DNA of 64,000 bases from Xylaria sp. FL1777 (taxonomy: Eukaryota; Ascomycota; Sordariomycetes; Xylariales; Xylariaceae), in NCBI GenBank assembly GCA_022578965.1, contig MU400542.1, positions 124,001-188,000 of the forward strand, in the 5' to 3' direction. How positions within the stretch are numbered: position 1 is the first letter of the stretch; every line of letters starts with the position of its first letter. The notes under the pieces were generated by a model. That model was not told the DNA's origin and did no database searches. It saw only the letters and a program-made list of their open reading frames with translations. The position numbers and the translations under genes were made by a program. This document shows, piece after piece, positions 47,201 through 60,438 of the stretch.

Positions 47201-47894
47201 GCGGCTCCTGGGCCGCGATATGGGGTTCTCGGACTGTTCTCGTAAGTATACGAGTCCTATACGAGCCAAAGACATTCCTTATTCCGGGATGAGACGCCGG
47301 GATGGGCGGCGCGCTGAAATAAGGAAAGCCTAGCGGACAAGATTCTATGGTCATAGACCCGGAGACGTACGCCGTGAAGTTGGAAACCATATACTTCCTT
47401 AAGACAAATGATGCGGATACTGCTTAGTGAGTTATATCCTGGAAGACGTTCCCGGACGGCAGGCTTGAAGAATTTCAAAATTTGCTCCGGATGAGTGGAA
47501 GGACTAGGTTTGTTGGATGAAGTATCGAGGTACGCACACGTGGGTTTAGAACAGGTCACAAAGACGTACTGGGAACGTTACAAAATCCCATCAGAGCGGG
47601 CACAGTTAATCCCTCGATGTATGCTTTCAGGCTCGTAGTGAGGATGGAAACCGGTGATCCTAGATACTCTACCACCGTGAATCAGGGAGTGTGGGTTTTT
47701 GGAAGTGGGTTGCGCAAGGATGCTGAAGTTATATATGAGCAAGTCTATCTCAGTAAACGGGGATAACACTCACCCTAGCTAGTGCATACTGGATTACGTA
47801 GAGGGTGAAAGTTTGCGATCAAGCTCTTGGGGAGTGAGCCAGGCTAAGTTTTATCACAGACTTAACCCTCAGCCAAGGCAGAATTGGCGAAGTT

Positions 47895-49216
47895 TCAGAT
47901 TTGTAGAGAAATGCCAGCCCCCTCGCAAATAGTGCCATTATTGAACCACTGCACCGTGGGCATAAGTTCACTTGCAACCCATCTGGCTGTTGTTGCGTGT
48001 GTTGAACCGAATCCAAAAGGTTCGTGCGTTTTATCCCTTCTCATTCTTTTGCTAATGTGCAAGTTATCGAGACCTTGTTTGACTTCGACCATAATATCTG
48101 CGCGATCTGGCTGTGCTTCAGCATCCAAGCTCTCAGTCGCCCGGCTCCAATAAGTCGTTCTCCCTTCTGCTAGCACTTGGAACACCACCAGTTGATCCTG
48201 AAGATACTCGTCGACAGCAGCGGCATGGACAACGGTCTGCTCCCATAAGCGTTTCGTAACCGTTTTGGCTATCTCCTTGGAGATTGTTGTCACCTGCTTC
48301 TTCTTCGAACTCCGATCATAGAGGAAATCTCGTCCCCATCGTAACCCAGACACCGAATGGGCGACTGCGAGCACATACATTCGCGCATCGTGGCCACTCC
48401 CCTCGTTAAGGACGAAGTTGATATCGGCTTCTGGGAATTCGCGGCCGAGGTATTCAACCATCGCCTTCTCCATTGGCTCACGCATAGCATCCGGGACCAA
48501 GATGCTGATATCGATCCGCCCTATCCTATCGAGATCTCCCGGTTGACGGTTCTCGTTCCATGGTTTTACCAATCTCAAGGTCTGGCCAGGAGGGATTGGC
48601 TGGAATTTCAACCAGATGGTGCCCTGAGTTAAGGGCCCAACAGTCCAAGCCCGCTTCTTCAACTGGCGCTCGACCACGATACCGAATCTTTCCTCTAATA
48701 TGGGCAACAAGACCTGGTCGAGATACTCGTAGGACGGCGAGAAGGAAGGATTTGTGCTCCCGTGGATCTCGAGCTCAATGGGATCGCCGTTCTCATTCCC
48801 AGAGAACAGAAGATACGGAAAGACAGCTTGGAAGATTAGTAGCGCGCTAGCGCCACGGCTCTCTGGCATTATGACGACCTTTCGATCCTTTAATGCCGTC
48901 GGACACCCCCTAGGCCTAAACTCGAGAGTACGACTCCCCACCGCAAGCCCTTCTATGTCGGCCTCGGTAACTTTGGCAAGCCATTCAATTGCAGAAACGT
49001 GTTGTGATTTCAAGCCTCAAGCGACAATGCATTCAGCAGCTTTCCCCGTACTTCCGTTGGAATCTGCTCACCTGTGCCACGGTCTCGATTTCCTCTGACG
49101 TTAACGATCCGTATTGGCCGCGACGTTACGGCCGCAAGTGCGCAGGCCAATCTGACTAGCTGTCCTCCACCTTCTCCTGTACAACCGTCTATGAGCAATG
49201 GTGTGTCTGGCTTCAT
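47895..49216 (-). CDS. RNA 3'-terminal phosphate cyclase (RtcA type)
   Basis: Predicted to convert RNA 3'-phosphate ends to 2',3'-cyclic phosphate using ATP. Two minus-strand exons, 49072-49216 and 47895-49015, give 421 residues; the 56-base intron (GTGAGC to GAG) restores [16 protein letters not shown]. The N-terminus holds [20 protein letters not shown], the glycine-rich family signature, followed by [11 protein letters not shown]. Later blocks are [51 protein letters not shown] and [16 protein letters not shown]. By comparison with E. coli RtcA, His388 in the last block is the likely adenylated histidine; Rcl1-type ribosome-biogenesis proteins lack it, so this looks like an active cyclase rather than Rcl1. 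The gene stands alone in a gene-poor region. Confidence 0.9.
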
Positions 49217-52200
49217 GGTTTGACCCTCGTTTTCACGCGAAATTATCCAGTCGAAAGGAGATAGGGAAACCTCTTATGGGACCCGGACGATCGATAGTGC
49301 TGATTTACAATTAGAGAAGGAAAGGATAGACTGTTTTGAAAACGAAGGAGCTGGTTGGTCATTCTAAAAAACGGGTTATATTGGACTTGAAGCCGTGAGT
49401 CACCCGGCCAGCTCTCACGTGTGTGACCAGGCTTAAGCAAAGAGCTCGGTTACTCGTTACCAGTACTTCTTTTCCAGTATACACTTTTCGCAATGATGGT
49501 GTAGCAATTATTACCGACATCACCTATCCAATCCTAAGACGATTATCACTATTAATACCAAAGCCAGCTTCCGTAGCGTGGATAACCCCTGAACCGCACT
49601 ACCTACGCTGTCCTAAGCCAGCTCCACTGGATGTTTAGACTTATTAGTGGACGAGTCACCGAATTACCCAGATATGCGGTATTTTATTTCCAATAAACCC
49701 CTAAACTAATGATGTGTGTGGCTTTTGGTGTGCGAAAGTATGGCCATTATATGTCCGGTGTGTTTAAGGTAAGATAGAAACTTATCTGATTTTTGTCATT
49801 CATATCCGCCAAAACCGAAACTGGCCTCAATGGCGTCATCCTCCATCGATGGCGAGTTAGTAGCCTCTACGGCATCGCATACTGCTCGGTCGCACCATGA
49901 CTGGAGCGAAATGAACCCAGTAAATAACGGCTTTCTGGGGAATCGATTCTAGGCTCCGTCTTTTCGCGCACCCATATAAGATAACGTTGGAGAGAACGAT
50001 GCAGAAGAGATTAGGTTTAGGGAAGCGTCACGATGGTCACAGCAAGTGATTTATTTGGTAGGTCGGTCTGAAGCATCCTGATGAATTATTCTAACGGATG
50101 GAAGTAACTATGCAAAGTAGCTGGTCGATCATAATAAGCCTTTCTCCCTGAGTAAACATCGCGCCATCCGTCGTCGAGTACCGATAATCTCCTTGAAATT
50201 TATATCAGATGAATATTGACTTGACGGAGATTAAAGCCCGATATATACTACTCATACTAGGTATTCCTTCAAGTTTCATCCAGGGGAGTGACGAAAGGCA
50301 TAGATAGGTAAATGAAAGAAACTTATCCAGAACCGGGAGGTAGAAGGTACTACAAATCAACGTGTATCGGGATTCCGTCAAATGTCACAACTACAGTAAG
50401 CCCTATTTCTCGTTATAAGATTTGGACAGACTCGTCGTCTTCGCTTCGAACTTACATGTTGGTTATCTTGCAGGTACTTTGCGTCACCGGTACCAGCAAT
50501 CGTGTTTTCTTGGTTCCCTTCAGTTGCCTTGGGCAACTACCACACCATTTCGTGGTCAGCTTGATAAGAAGCGATTCGTCAACCTGCGTGAATTACACGC
50601 AGTCGGAATTTAGGACGGGATATTACCTAGTCACACATGATAACACCGATGAGCCACGACTACGTTACTGCGTAGAGACTCGAAATCATGTCTTACGTAT
50701 CCCAGTGATATGCGCGGTGTTGAGTAACGTAGACCGGCTTCCGGCTTGCGTCGCGCCGGCTTTCCGAGACAGATGATTCTCGTCGAATACTTAGTCCAAG
50801 GTTGTCGATCTGGACCGTGCGATGACGGTTACGAGAGTCTCGTTCGTGGCCTCGGCGTCCTAAAGTTTCACTATGATACTAACGGATTCGTGAGAAACAA
50901 TTCGCAATTTAAGATATTTCTTTCCTAAACCTATGGAGAGTATGAGTAGTTCCCTGTTCGTGATTTTTAAATTGAGGCTATGATGAATTTAGCTACAACC
51001 TACGGTCTGTTCGAATCTAATTCCTTACTGCTTGTATGATCGATTAATACTGTTTACTGTCATGGAAAACCGTCGCGTACTAGAACCGCCCAACGATAGC
51101 AGACAGGGATATCAAAATCTGCTTGAGGATCGACCATGCTGTTTACTTATGTTGTACATAGCATACAGGGTAATGGCAGTGCTGTGTTTTGCTTCATACT
51201 AGAGAAATTCCAGAACGTTTATAACCACCTCATGCTATGCCCTCCATCCTGAGTCGGTGAGTAATTGGAAGTTTCTTACCATACTTCATGGCAGATAGGA
51301 GCTCAGGATCACAAGCAAAGAAGTGATGTATATAGTTTAAGGATAGTCACCAATATAATTGACCATTTCCTGACACTCGGGGGCAGCATGCTTGATAGTC
51401 GGTATTATGTGTGAATAGCTTCAATATTTCCAAGACAGATATGAGGACTAAAAGAGGCATGGTACGATCATCCCGAAACAGTGGTAGAATACCCATAATT
51501 TCATATTACTTTATCCTACCGTATCATAATCAACGCTTAAAAAACTTACAGTACGATACAACGTAACACCAGGCATTTACGCATCGTAATGAGGGTCGAT
51601 CATGTGTAGCCAAGTCGTTTGTTATGCTAAGGCTGTTATTTAATAATTTCATGCCACGATATCGACGCCATGGGCATGGAGATGAAGGGTGGGACGATCA
51701 AAATAGACCAACTTCTCACTAAACTCTACACGATCACCGGTGAGTTAACTACGTGATGAATTGCGTCAGGATCACATGATGAGTAGGGAACAGTACCCTG
51801 CACACAAGAATATTTTCAATGTTTTCAATGGAACTGCCGTGCCGCCTAAAAGACTAGATGGGTACCTGACTAAAAGTAGTCTCTACTTCGTACGGAGCCG
51901 GGGTGCCAAAAGGCAGTACCAAAGGCGTGCTCCGACTGTTTGCCTAGCACACAGACGTCTGCCCACTGGAACTACTAATTATAAATTACGGCAAAGCACA
52001 GACTTTGATCCTAGTACGGTATGCCTAGGCGGATCCGTACACACAACACTACCTACGCAGTAGTTTATCCTATAATTATGTAGTCACCGCACCGTTGTTA
52101 TTTCTGGAAGACATGGGTGGGTTATCAGGTATCTGGACCCCTACATAATATATCATAGCGCCTCTACTTATAACTACGCTACACACTAGCCGTGTCAATC

Positions 52201-55200
52201 CCCCATGTGGGATCCGCGTTGAGGATACATTGACAGACCGGGTTAATGCTTGGAAGAACCGTCCGAAGGGGTTACCGGTATGTATTTAGTGTAGTGTAGG
52301 GCCAGCCAACACAGCCCCCCAAACCATTGCTGACGAAGTCTGGTATACCCTCTGCCGGTAGTTTCTCTCCCATATATTGTACACACAGCCATGTATATAT
52401 ACCCAAGTACTTAAAGCTACTACTACGTAGCTGTAAGGCAACTTTTTCTAGAATCTCCTTCCTCCCGGCTCTCTAAATCCAGTAATCCAGTAGCAGGCGG
52501 CATATCAGCTGTTGCCTGACGCGGGAAAATACGTCACAGATTCCAATTGGTGAGCTACTTACGCGTGTGTCCATCAGACCATACCAAGCACGGACAGGCA
52601 AACGCGCGAGGGGGGTGGTAGTGTAAGTAGTGTACACCACTGTAGCAGCAAGCCGTCTGCGTGTCGTGTCGTTGATAACTCCATCATCTCTGCATTGCAT
52701 TTCTGCTGCTGCGTTTCAACGTCCCACCAGGGGAGGGGGGGAGAGAAGAGGAGCTGGGGGCGAGGCGGATGCGCCGGCTTCGGGGTTGACGTCGAAGCGA
52801 TCTGTTTGAGGGCAGGGCCCTGGCAGGGCGCCCCGCCTCGGTGTGAGCTTCGGGGTGAAGGGTTCGGCGCCAGGCCACGGCGATGGCGACTGATACGGTA
52901 TAAGACGCGTTCACCGCTGGGCTGGCTTTGGGCTGTGTCTGCTTCCTTCTTGGATTGCCCTCCCTGCCTGCCGCTGGGCTCGTCCGTCTACACTACCTAA
53001 TAGCACACACGTAAGTAAGTACTTAGGTAGGCAAGCGTAAGCAAAAACATGCGATAGGTTTTCTTGCTGTAATACCCCGGGGAAAGGGGCGAGTTAATGC
53101 TGGAACATTGGAACATTTTGTGTGTAGTGTACACATCCATCCAGCATTTTATTTTTCACCGGTGAAGCCCTCTCAGACGGACTAGTTGTGATCAAGTTTA
53201 CGATGAAGGTTTAGCGCCATCAAACGAATTTTTTTTGTTGGAGACCGGGGATGTTCCGATGGGTTGGCGACGGCCCCCCGTGTCACGCATTACCCGGCTT
53301 AAAAGAAACCTGTCACATATAACTATGCGCCAAATAATGGGCACCCCCCTACATATATTGACTGCAACGGCACGTTCGACTCATCACTCGCGACGTTCCT
53401 GAATATTCTTCTTTTTCATCCTCCCGTCGAATGTTGTCTTGCCCGGCCGCCATGTGCCTTGCCCGAGACGCCCTGCAAGCCTTCTGGACTTATTCGGGAT
53501 GCCAATGATTTCAGATCGTGGCAGCGCCTCTTGTTTCGACGCGAGGAACCGGTCAGCAGGGTCCTTCCTTTGTTCGGATATTGTTGAGACAGGCTAGGCG
53601 TCGTGCGACGCCTTCTCGCATCGCCTGCTGTTCAGTTTTGTGCCTCATTCTCTTCGATGCTCGCTCGCCGTGGTTTAGTGTGCCTATCACGATAGAGGTA
53701 TTACGTCTCGTGTGTAGGTCGGGCTGACATGTCATAATGACCAGAAAGGGGACGAAGGGGCTGCGTACCGCATGATAGGCCCGGGCCGGTGAGTAATCGG
53801 GAGGCTGGCAAGTGCAACTCTTTTCCGCGAAGTCTGTTGGGCGAAATGTCTTGAATATGTTTGTCAAGAACCACGTACGCTTCCCCTCCCTTCACTTATC
53901 ATTGTTACATACGCCTCCCGTGTGGACGTTTCTGCTTGGATGGAAGCACAACAGGCCGTTAGCAAGGGCGGATCATTTGGTAATACAATCGCGTCGGACG
54001 GTTTCGTGCATGTGAGGGCGGCGAACAGCACTCAGATGGTCGAATGGCGTCTAGGCAACAGGTATATCACGATATCTGTCGAACGAAGTAGTTAACTCGC
54101 TGGAATTCAAGGGAGGGATAGGCGCCAAGGAGTTTATCTCACACTTATCGCATGGGATAGGCGTTAAAGTCACGCTGAACGTATAGCGTGTACATCATAC
54201 TTCTTGTTTCTTGCTTCATGTCTCACTAGTAATTCGTACTACTATTAGTCATTTTACATACAGTGGTAACTGTAACACACATATGTTAATATACACGTAG
54301 GCTGTTTTCCACGTTCTGGAAGCCGAGAGTCACCCCAAACCGAATAGACTTTGCATTAGTTCATGCTACCAGACTACCCAGTATAATAGCCGACGCGTAC
54401 CAGGTTTACGTGGGGTATCGATGTAACTCTACATGGTAAGATTAATAATTCATTAGGTAGTTTCTCAGGTTGAGGTGTAACGTTCACCAACTTGAGGCGA
54501 TTGCATATTGCATATAAATAAACAAACAAATTCCCGGTTAGATGAAGGATAGGTCGATAATGTAGGTAGGCTGAAGTGGCTGCAGCGAAGGGCGTGCCAA
54601 CTCACGAAACCTTACGCCTACATCGCCGAAGGGGTTGCTAACGAGGTGGCCGCTGTTTGTCTATTTGTTGTGGTGCTTTTCTCACATGTTCAATCCTCCG
54701 GCAAGGGTTGAGAGAAAGCTGTTGGGGCGTGGTATACGCTTTGAGCATAATCGAATAGCCTAACAACTTGCCCTATGGTTTTCTTTCTCTCGTTATTGGG
54801 TCTCCATGAGAATAAGGCAGCAAAGCTAGCAACGATACGCGCTTGGCCCGATCATAGCTTGTTTGGGCTACTGATACATACATTATCTATTGGGCATAAA
54901 TACTTTTTACTAACCTAGCGTGCTTATGCGTATTGTGGAGTGTGTTTGGATACATGCAAGCCTCGAAATGGTACTCCAGGATCCCATGACATTGTAATTT
55001 CAAGTTTTACAGTATAGGTGGTCCAGATATGCAACACATAGTCGGCATCATAGTAGTTCTATGCTGTGAACCCTACCGTGGTATTGGTAAAGGGTGGTGT
55101 AGTATTGTTGATTCCTAAGCTAGCAAAGCAGTCAAAACTGCCCAATCTTATGTACAGTACCTCAGTCAACTCCGCCTCAAGGGATGAATGTAGGGCCGAA

Positions 55201-58200
55201 ACTGCGAGAGTCTCTCACTAAGTGCCGACTCGATATAGAGTACAGGTACCAGCAAACGCAAGGCGTTTGAGTAGTGCATGTATCTCCATTGTAGTTCACA
55301 ACTGACTCTCACGGATGGATTCTGCCTTGGGTTACTACGTGTATGCATGCAAACACGCTTGGAACGAGTTGTCGTCTTCGAGCCTGCCGCAGATTTGTAA
55401 TGTAAATCATAGGAGGCATGTCACAGCCGGCCATCTGGCTGTATGTAAAATTCGTACATATTCACTTTCCACATGCCCTTTTCATCGACGCCATGGAGTG
55501 ACGGTGTTATGTAACGATGCATTTGAAAATGATGGTTGCTATATTGTTACAAGTAGTTGCCGCCTCTCGCCGTAACCATTGCAACCATGAAATTCCTCTG
55601 GAAGGCATGATGTCACGGCCTGGATATTATACAGCTCATTATAGGACTTATAAACTTGAACGAGATATGCATTGATATGATACCGGTATGTTGGTTAAGT
55701 GAGCTGTAAAATGCTTTATTCTCTCTCACTGGTACCGTACATAACTACTTTGAACGTCACTATTACTTAAAAATAGTAACTTGACTTAAGCTATTATTCA
55801 CAAGCATTCAGCTCGACGTGGCATTGAGCACTCAGCTAAGGTGAATAATGACTAGATAATTTTGCCTATCTTTCCCGGGAAAATGGTGAATAGCTGATTT
55901 GAAATACGATTCTGAATCCCATTATTGTAGAAGTAGTTTTAAATGCGGGTAATCACAACGTAGCACGATCTTGTTGGTCTATGTCGCCTCGTATTATCAT
56001 CGCATTGCTTCACTTGCTTACGAGAAGTAAGATGTGTGTGGCCCCGAGCCTGCTGAGATGGATCCCTTGATCGGCGGCGATAACTCAAAGTGAAGTGAGA
56101 TCGTCTGTGTATCATTGATATGGAATGTCTGGGCTTGGAGGGACACTTGTGTCTATGCCTATACGTCTACCCTATTCGTGCCGCTAAGCAGAAATAGTTG
56201 AGTTTCGACAATGGCCTTGCCTTCCATAGGTTGGGAAGATATAGCCGCGGCTGAGGCTGTATGAAAAGGAGGGCGGGCAAAAAAAAAAGTATTGATAATT
56301 TCCTTTCAAACAGTTCCTATAGGTTCAACTTATCAACAGGGCTGTGATGTAATTACGTAGATTCATGCATTTCTACAAGCAAATCAACAGACATATACGT
56401 CTACATCTTCTTGTGGAAGATCTCAATGCAACTTGAACATTGCCTGATATACATTGACCTACCAATAGCATCGCGATGGGACGTGATCCTTTTGTTGCCT
56501 TGCTCTAGCTATTAAAATATCCCGAATAACTACGTCGTTCAAGGCAACCATTATTTTCAGGGAGTAATATCGTATTAGCTAGTCTCATGATCTTGGGTAT
56601 CATCCCATAGTCTAGGCCGAAAGGCTACGATGATGTTCAGGGGTATCAAGCGTCTAATACAATAACCTAACAGTCTTAATAAAACAAGGACGTGGCGGAG
56701 GCTTGAAAGGATGGAAGCTGATAATGGTATTGATTGATTGGACAAGAGGTTGCCGGCCTCGTGACGTTCAAAATTTACCGGCCGATAACCCTGCCGAGTC
56801 TCATACCTTGAAGATACCCTGAAGAGGCGATGATCGAATTGGTCGTCATCCCAGGCCTCCAAATCAAGTCTCGATAGATGAAGCCGGTCAAAAATTTCGA
56901 TGCGCACGTGACATCTAATCTATATCCGTGGGGGTGGTATCCTTTTATTGTGGCGAAAAGTCATGAGTCACTAAAGGAGGCGGTGAGTTGTTTGATACAC
57001 CTACTGCGTAAGCCCATTACGAGCGGTGACGTTGGTGAAGAGGCAAGCGGGCGTTTAACCTACGTGGATATCTTCACCTACTATCTGCCAACAGACCATT
57101 CAGGGACTGATATAAGAAGTCGAAGTCCAATATCACGATCCATCCAGCCCACCCACGTTGGACACGTTGAGTACATGTAAGAGGATGCCTTCAGTCGCTT
57201 ACGGTACCAAGTTCGTGCCACTATCACGCTGACGCCTAGAGCACGAGGACTCGCTTCGAATAGAAGTAGGCTACCTTGAGCCGTGCTATGAAAAGAAGTG
57301 TCCGACATCAACATTAGCACTAACTCACTTTTAACCAAAGACCCGAGATTGTTTCCGGATGAGGAGCCATTCTCGGTGTAACAAGTTGAGTCCAGGGCGG
57401 CCGCACGTTTGCTCGAGCCTAGGGAGCATCATCGGTAATTCAAAGGCGATCATCCAGCCCACCGCTTTTTTCCTACTGCGTATGTACTGCGTAGAGCAGA
57501 AAACGAGGTGACCCTGTTTAGTAAGTAAGGGGAAGATTGCCACTTAAGGCTGGCATGCGGGAAAGCCGTGAGGCTGGTTGGCTGTGGTGCGAAGTCGATC
57601 TATTGGCCACTCGTCGGCCAGATCCGACACCGGGCATGGCAATTGATAACGTGATACGAAGTGCCAAATGTCCGAAATGCTAGCATGTCGAGGTTCTCAG
57701 AGTCCTCACGCGCGCACAAGACATTTTCATTATTTCGCTTAGACCTTCTCTTTTGGTGTGGTCGCCAGCAACTGTACACATCTGTACACATTGGCGGTGG
57801 CACGATGCTCTCTAGTCTTCACGGCAAGCGGCCATCGACGACATCGACCCGTAGACGCTGAGCAGAAAATTGCCTCACAAACGGCTCATGTGTGCTTCTA
57901 TGCGTAGTGTAGGATTGGCGGCGATAATGTCGGATGTCAAAGTCGTTCGGTCACGCTCACGCCATAGCGGACGCAGTCAGCCAATGGCTTAGACACGGAT
58001 GTCGATTCGGCGTTGACGGAAACGAAAGTCACCGACCTCCTGTGGTTGGAGAGGAGTAGTAATAGTAATACGAAAGAAAATTAAATAAATCTATGTAGTA
58101 TAAATATATAAATGCCTCAGCCAGGTCAATGGGACCCGAGGGTTTGGTCGAAGATACCATGATACCGTCGATACCGTTGAATCTAATGGTTAGAAGACCT

Positions 58201-59091
58201 TGCACTTCCGGACGGAGGAGCCGGAGAAGGTAAAGAGAAGATTAGAAAGCAATTGATTACATGCTCACCCCTGACTAGACGGCAGCCCCTGACATATAAG
58301 TAAGTCATAGCAGGCCGCATGGACTACCCTGGGTTAGTGTAGGTGGGAGTTTAGGTACAGTAGGAGAGAGACGAATCTACGGCGGCCTCGGAACATCCGG
58401 GGTGGGATCTTCGGAGGTGACAGGTGACATCATCAATACCGATGCCTACAAGTGTCCAGAGGACGCAGCCAATCAAACCGTTGCCCGGCAGCACTGTAGG
58501 CGCGTGCAATAGGGCTGTGTGCCATGACCTGCATTGTATTATTGTACACTCGCTCATCCAAACAACTTACCCTACCTACATGAGGTATTTACATTGCCTA
58601 CATTATGATATTCTCCCTCAAGGTTGGCCCCCACCCCAGCTCAGTAGAGTCAGAGCCTCACCACAACTCAAGCCAACTCGAGGTACTTATTGGCCGACGT
58701 TTCCCTGTTTGGCCATGGCTGTCTCAAAAGATTCTAAACATGTAATTTCCACAATGCTAGTCTATCACTACGACTGCTGGATATGATTCCCTTTCGGTGA
58801 GGAGCCTTACGGGTCGCATCCCTTCATCTACTGTCTGCCTAGATGGCAATGTGAAAAGTATCTGGATACCTAGGACTCATACTCGGTTACCTGATGCCCT
58901 GGCGGTGTCTTACGAATCCGTACTGGATGTGTTCTCGATGTCGCTATCTTGGGTTTGTTATTGTTGCTGTTGTTGTTTGTTGTTGTTATCATTGACGTCG
59001 CTTACCCGGAACCCTCGCATGGTGGCCTTGACCTGCTCTTTGTCCGTTGGCCGCCCTGAATGCATCCTCAGGTATCCTATCTCTTGACATG

Positions 59092-59105
59092 GTATGGTAC
59101 CATAC
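59092..59105. repeat. 14-base perfect palindrome
   Basis: GTATGGTACCATAC is identical to its reverse complement. It lies about 1.3 kb upstream of the Est1-type gene. Confidence 0.9.
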
Positions 59106-59157
59106 TATCCGGGTATTCGGTCGGTTCGAGAAATCGGGATGTGATTTGATACCAGTG

Positions 59158-59174
59158 GAGAGAGAGAGAGAGAG
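59158..59174 (+). repeat. GA dinucleotide run
   Basis: Uninterrupted alternating G and A over 17 bases in gene-free DNA. Confidence 0.9.
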
Positions 59175-60438
59175 CATCCGTAGACTCACCGTGTCCGCAG
59201 ATCAACGGAGCTGGCAACTGGGGGACACTGGGCGAGACTGTCGAGCAACGGGGGTTCTTTCGGACTGCCACGGTATTTGTTTGTCCAGTTGTATTGAGGG
59301 CGATCTTGATACACGGGGTTCTGTGGCTCTAACGTCTCGGTTGTAGACAGGGAGATCGGGGATTTGGGAGGGTTGGCGCTGGTTCGCGGCAAGTCGATTG
59401 CTTCATCTTGGGGTGAAGGGGAAGGGAGACGGAGGGAAAATTGTCAAGCGCGCGCGCAGAGTTGGAGGCGCGGACTGGTTCGCAAACCCCCACTTGAGGC
59501 TCTTAGTTGCCTTGTTGCGCTACATATGTACCTACTGTAGCATACATGTACAGATATACAGCACTCCACCGGATACCGGGGGTGTGCACCTAGAGCTAGG
59601 GAGCTACTCAAGTATACTAACCTCCTTTGTACCTACTGCTTGCATGAAACAGGGGCCAAGTCTAGAGACGTATCCCTTAGGTAGGTTAGCTAGGTCTCTG
59701 CTATGATTGCCCGCCTTCTACCGAATACTGCTAATCGCCTAGTTGGGCCGCGGCTTGTATTTTTGACAATTAGTAGAGATGAAGCTTTGAGTACTTAGAC
59801 TTGAAATATAACCTTTGCTTTGTTCTTTGCAAGTGTGTCTATCTCAATTACCACATTACCACTCCTTGGGACTTTATGGACTTTAAGCGCTCTTATTCTG
59901 TCGCACGTAGGCTACACACACTTCCATTGCAACACTGGACGCCGTCCGAGTTGAGATGCGTACTCATCGTCGATTTGCCATTGCGCATGCCCTAAAACCA
60001 CACGCTCGCTCTTGTTATTCTGTAGGTTTCCTATCACACCCGCCCTCGCCGTCCTCGTCCGTGGTCGTCTCCGTACTGACGGATGCACTCGTCGCGGCAG
60101 ATTGACGCCGCAACCGCAGATTTATAACTGCTCCATGATCTCTGCCTAAGCCTAGTCTAACTAAACGTTGGGGAATCGGTCCCTTTTGCCACCTGGCCAC
60201 CGTCAGGTTCTTACATTGCATACGTTCTACTCACGGCACTGTTGCCTGCCCAGCAAACAGCAAACATATATGCCCACCGCTGTCACGTCTTTCTTCCTCC
60301 TTGGCGTCTTAACGGTCATTTTATCAGCGGATTAGCAGATTGGACAAGCTTGCGACTTACACAGGCATCTCTATCTCTTTCTCTCCTTTTTATTCTTTTT
60401 TTTTATTAAAAAAACCATCTTTCGATTTGTAAGAGACA

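Larger units (their letters stand above)
39584..47894. other. 8.3 kb gene-poor interval
   Basis: No gene could be supported. A perfect stem-loop lies at 39972-40001. The part at 40.6-41.5 kb is rich in TAGGTA/TACCTA motifs, two of which form hairpins. Frames at 41867-42334, 42352-42851, 43649-44128, 44240-44470, 46652-46900 and 47025-47390 were read and not recognised. Coding-like pieces near 47148-47560 are interrupted by stops and look like relics of an unidentified gene. Confidence 0.45.
49217..60438. other. 11 kb gene desert
   Basis: No gene could be supported on either strand. The longest frames (50312-50776, 51761-52063, 56575-56907, 56878-57180, 58424-58786 and 59398-59706) show no recognisable domain. 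A GC-rich block at about 52690-52990 stands out from AT-rich surroundings. Short repeats include a GA run at 59158-59174, a TTG-rich tract near 58954-58989 and a 14-base palindrome at 59092-59105. Bases 60360-60438 are T-rich and form the leader of the Est1-type gene. Confidence 0.5.

Noticed and set aside
47148..47560. Protein-like segments around 47.1-47.6 kb
   Set aside because: Several segments look coding, but stops separate them and no family was recognised on either strand; noted only as a possible relic.
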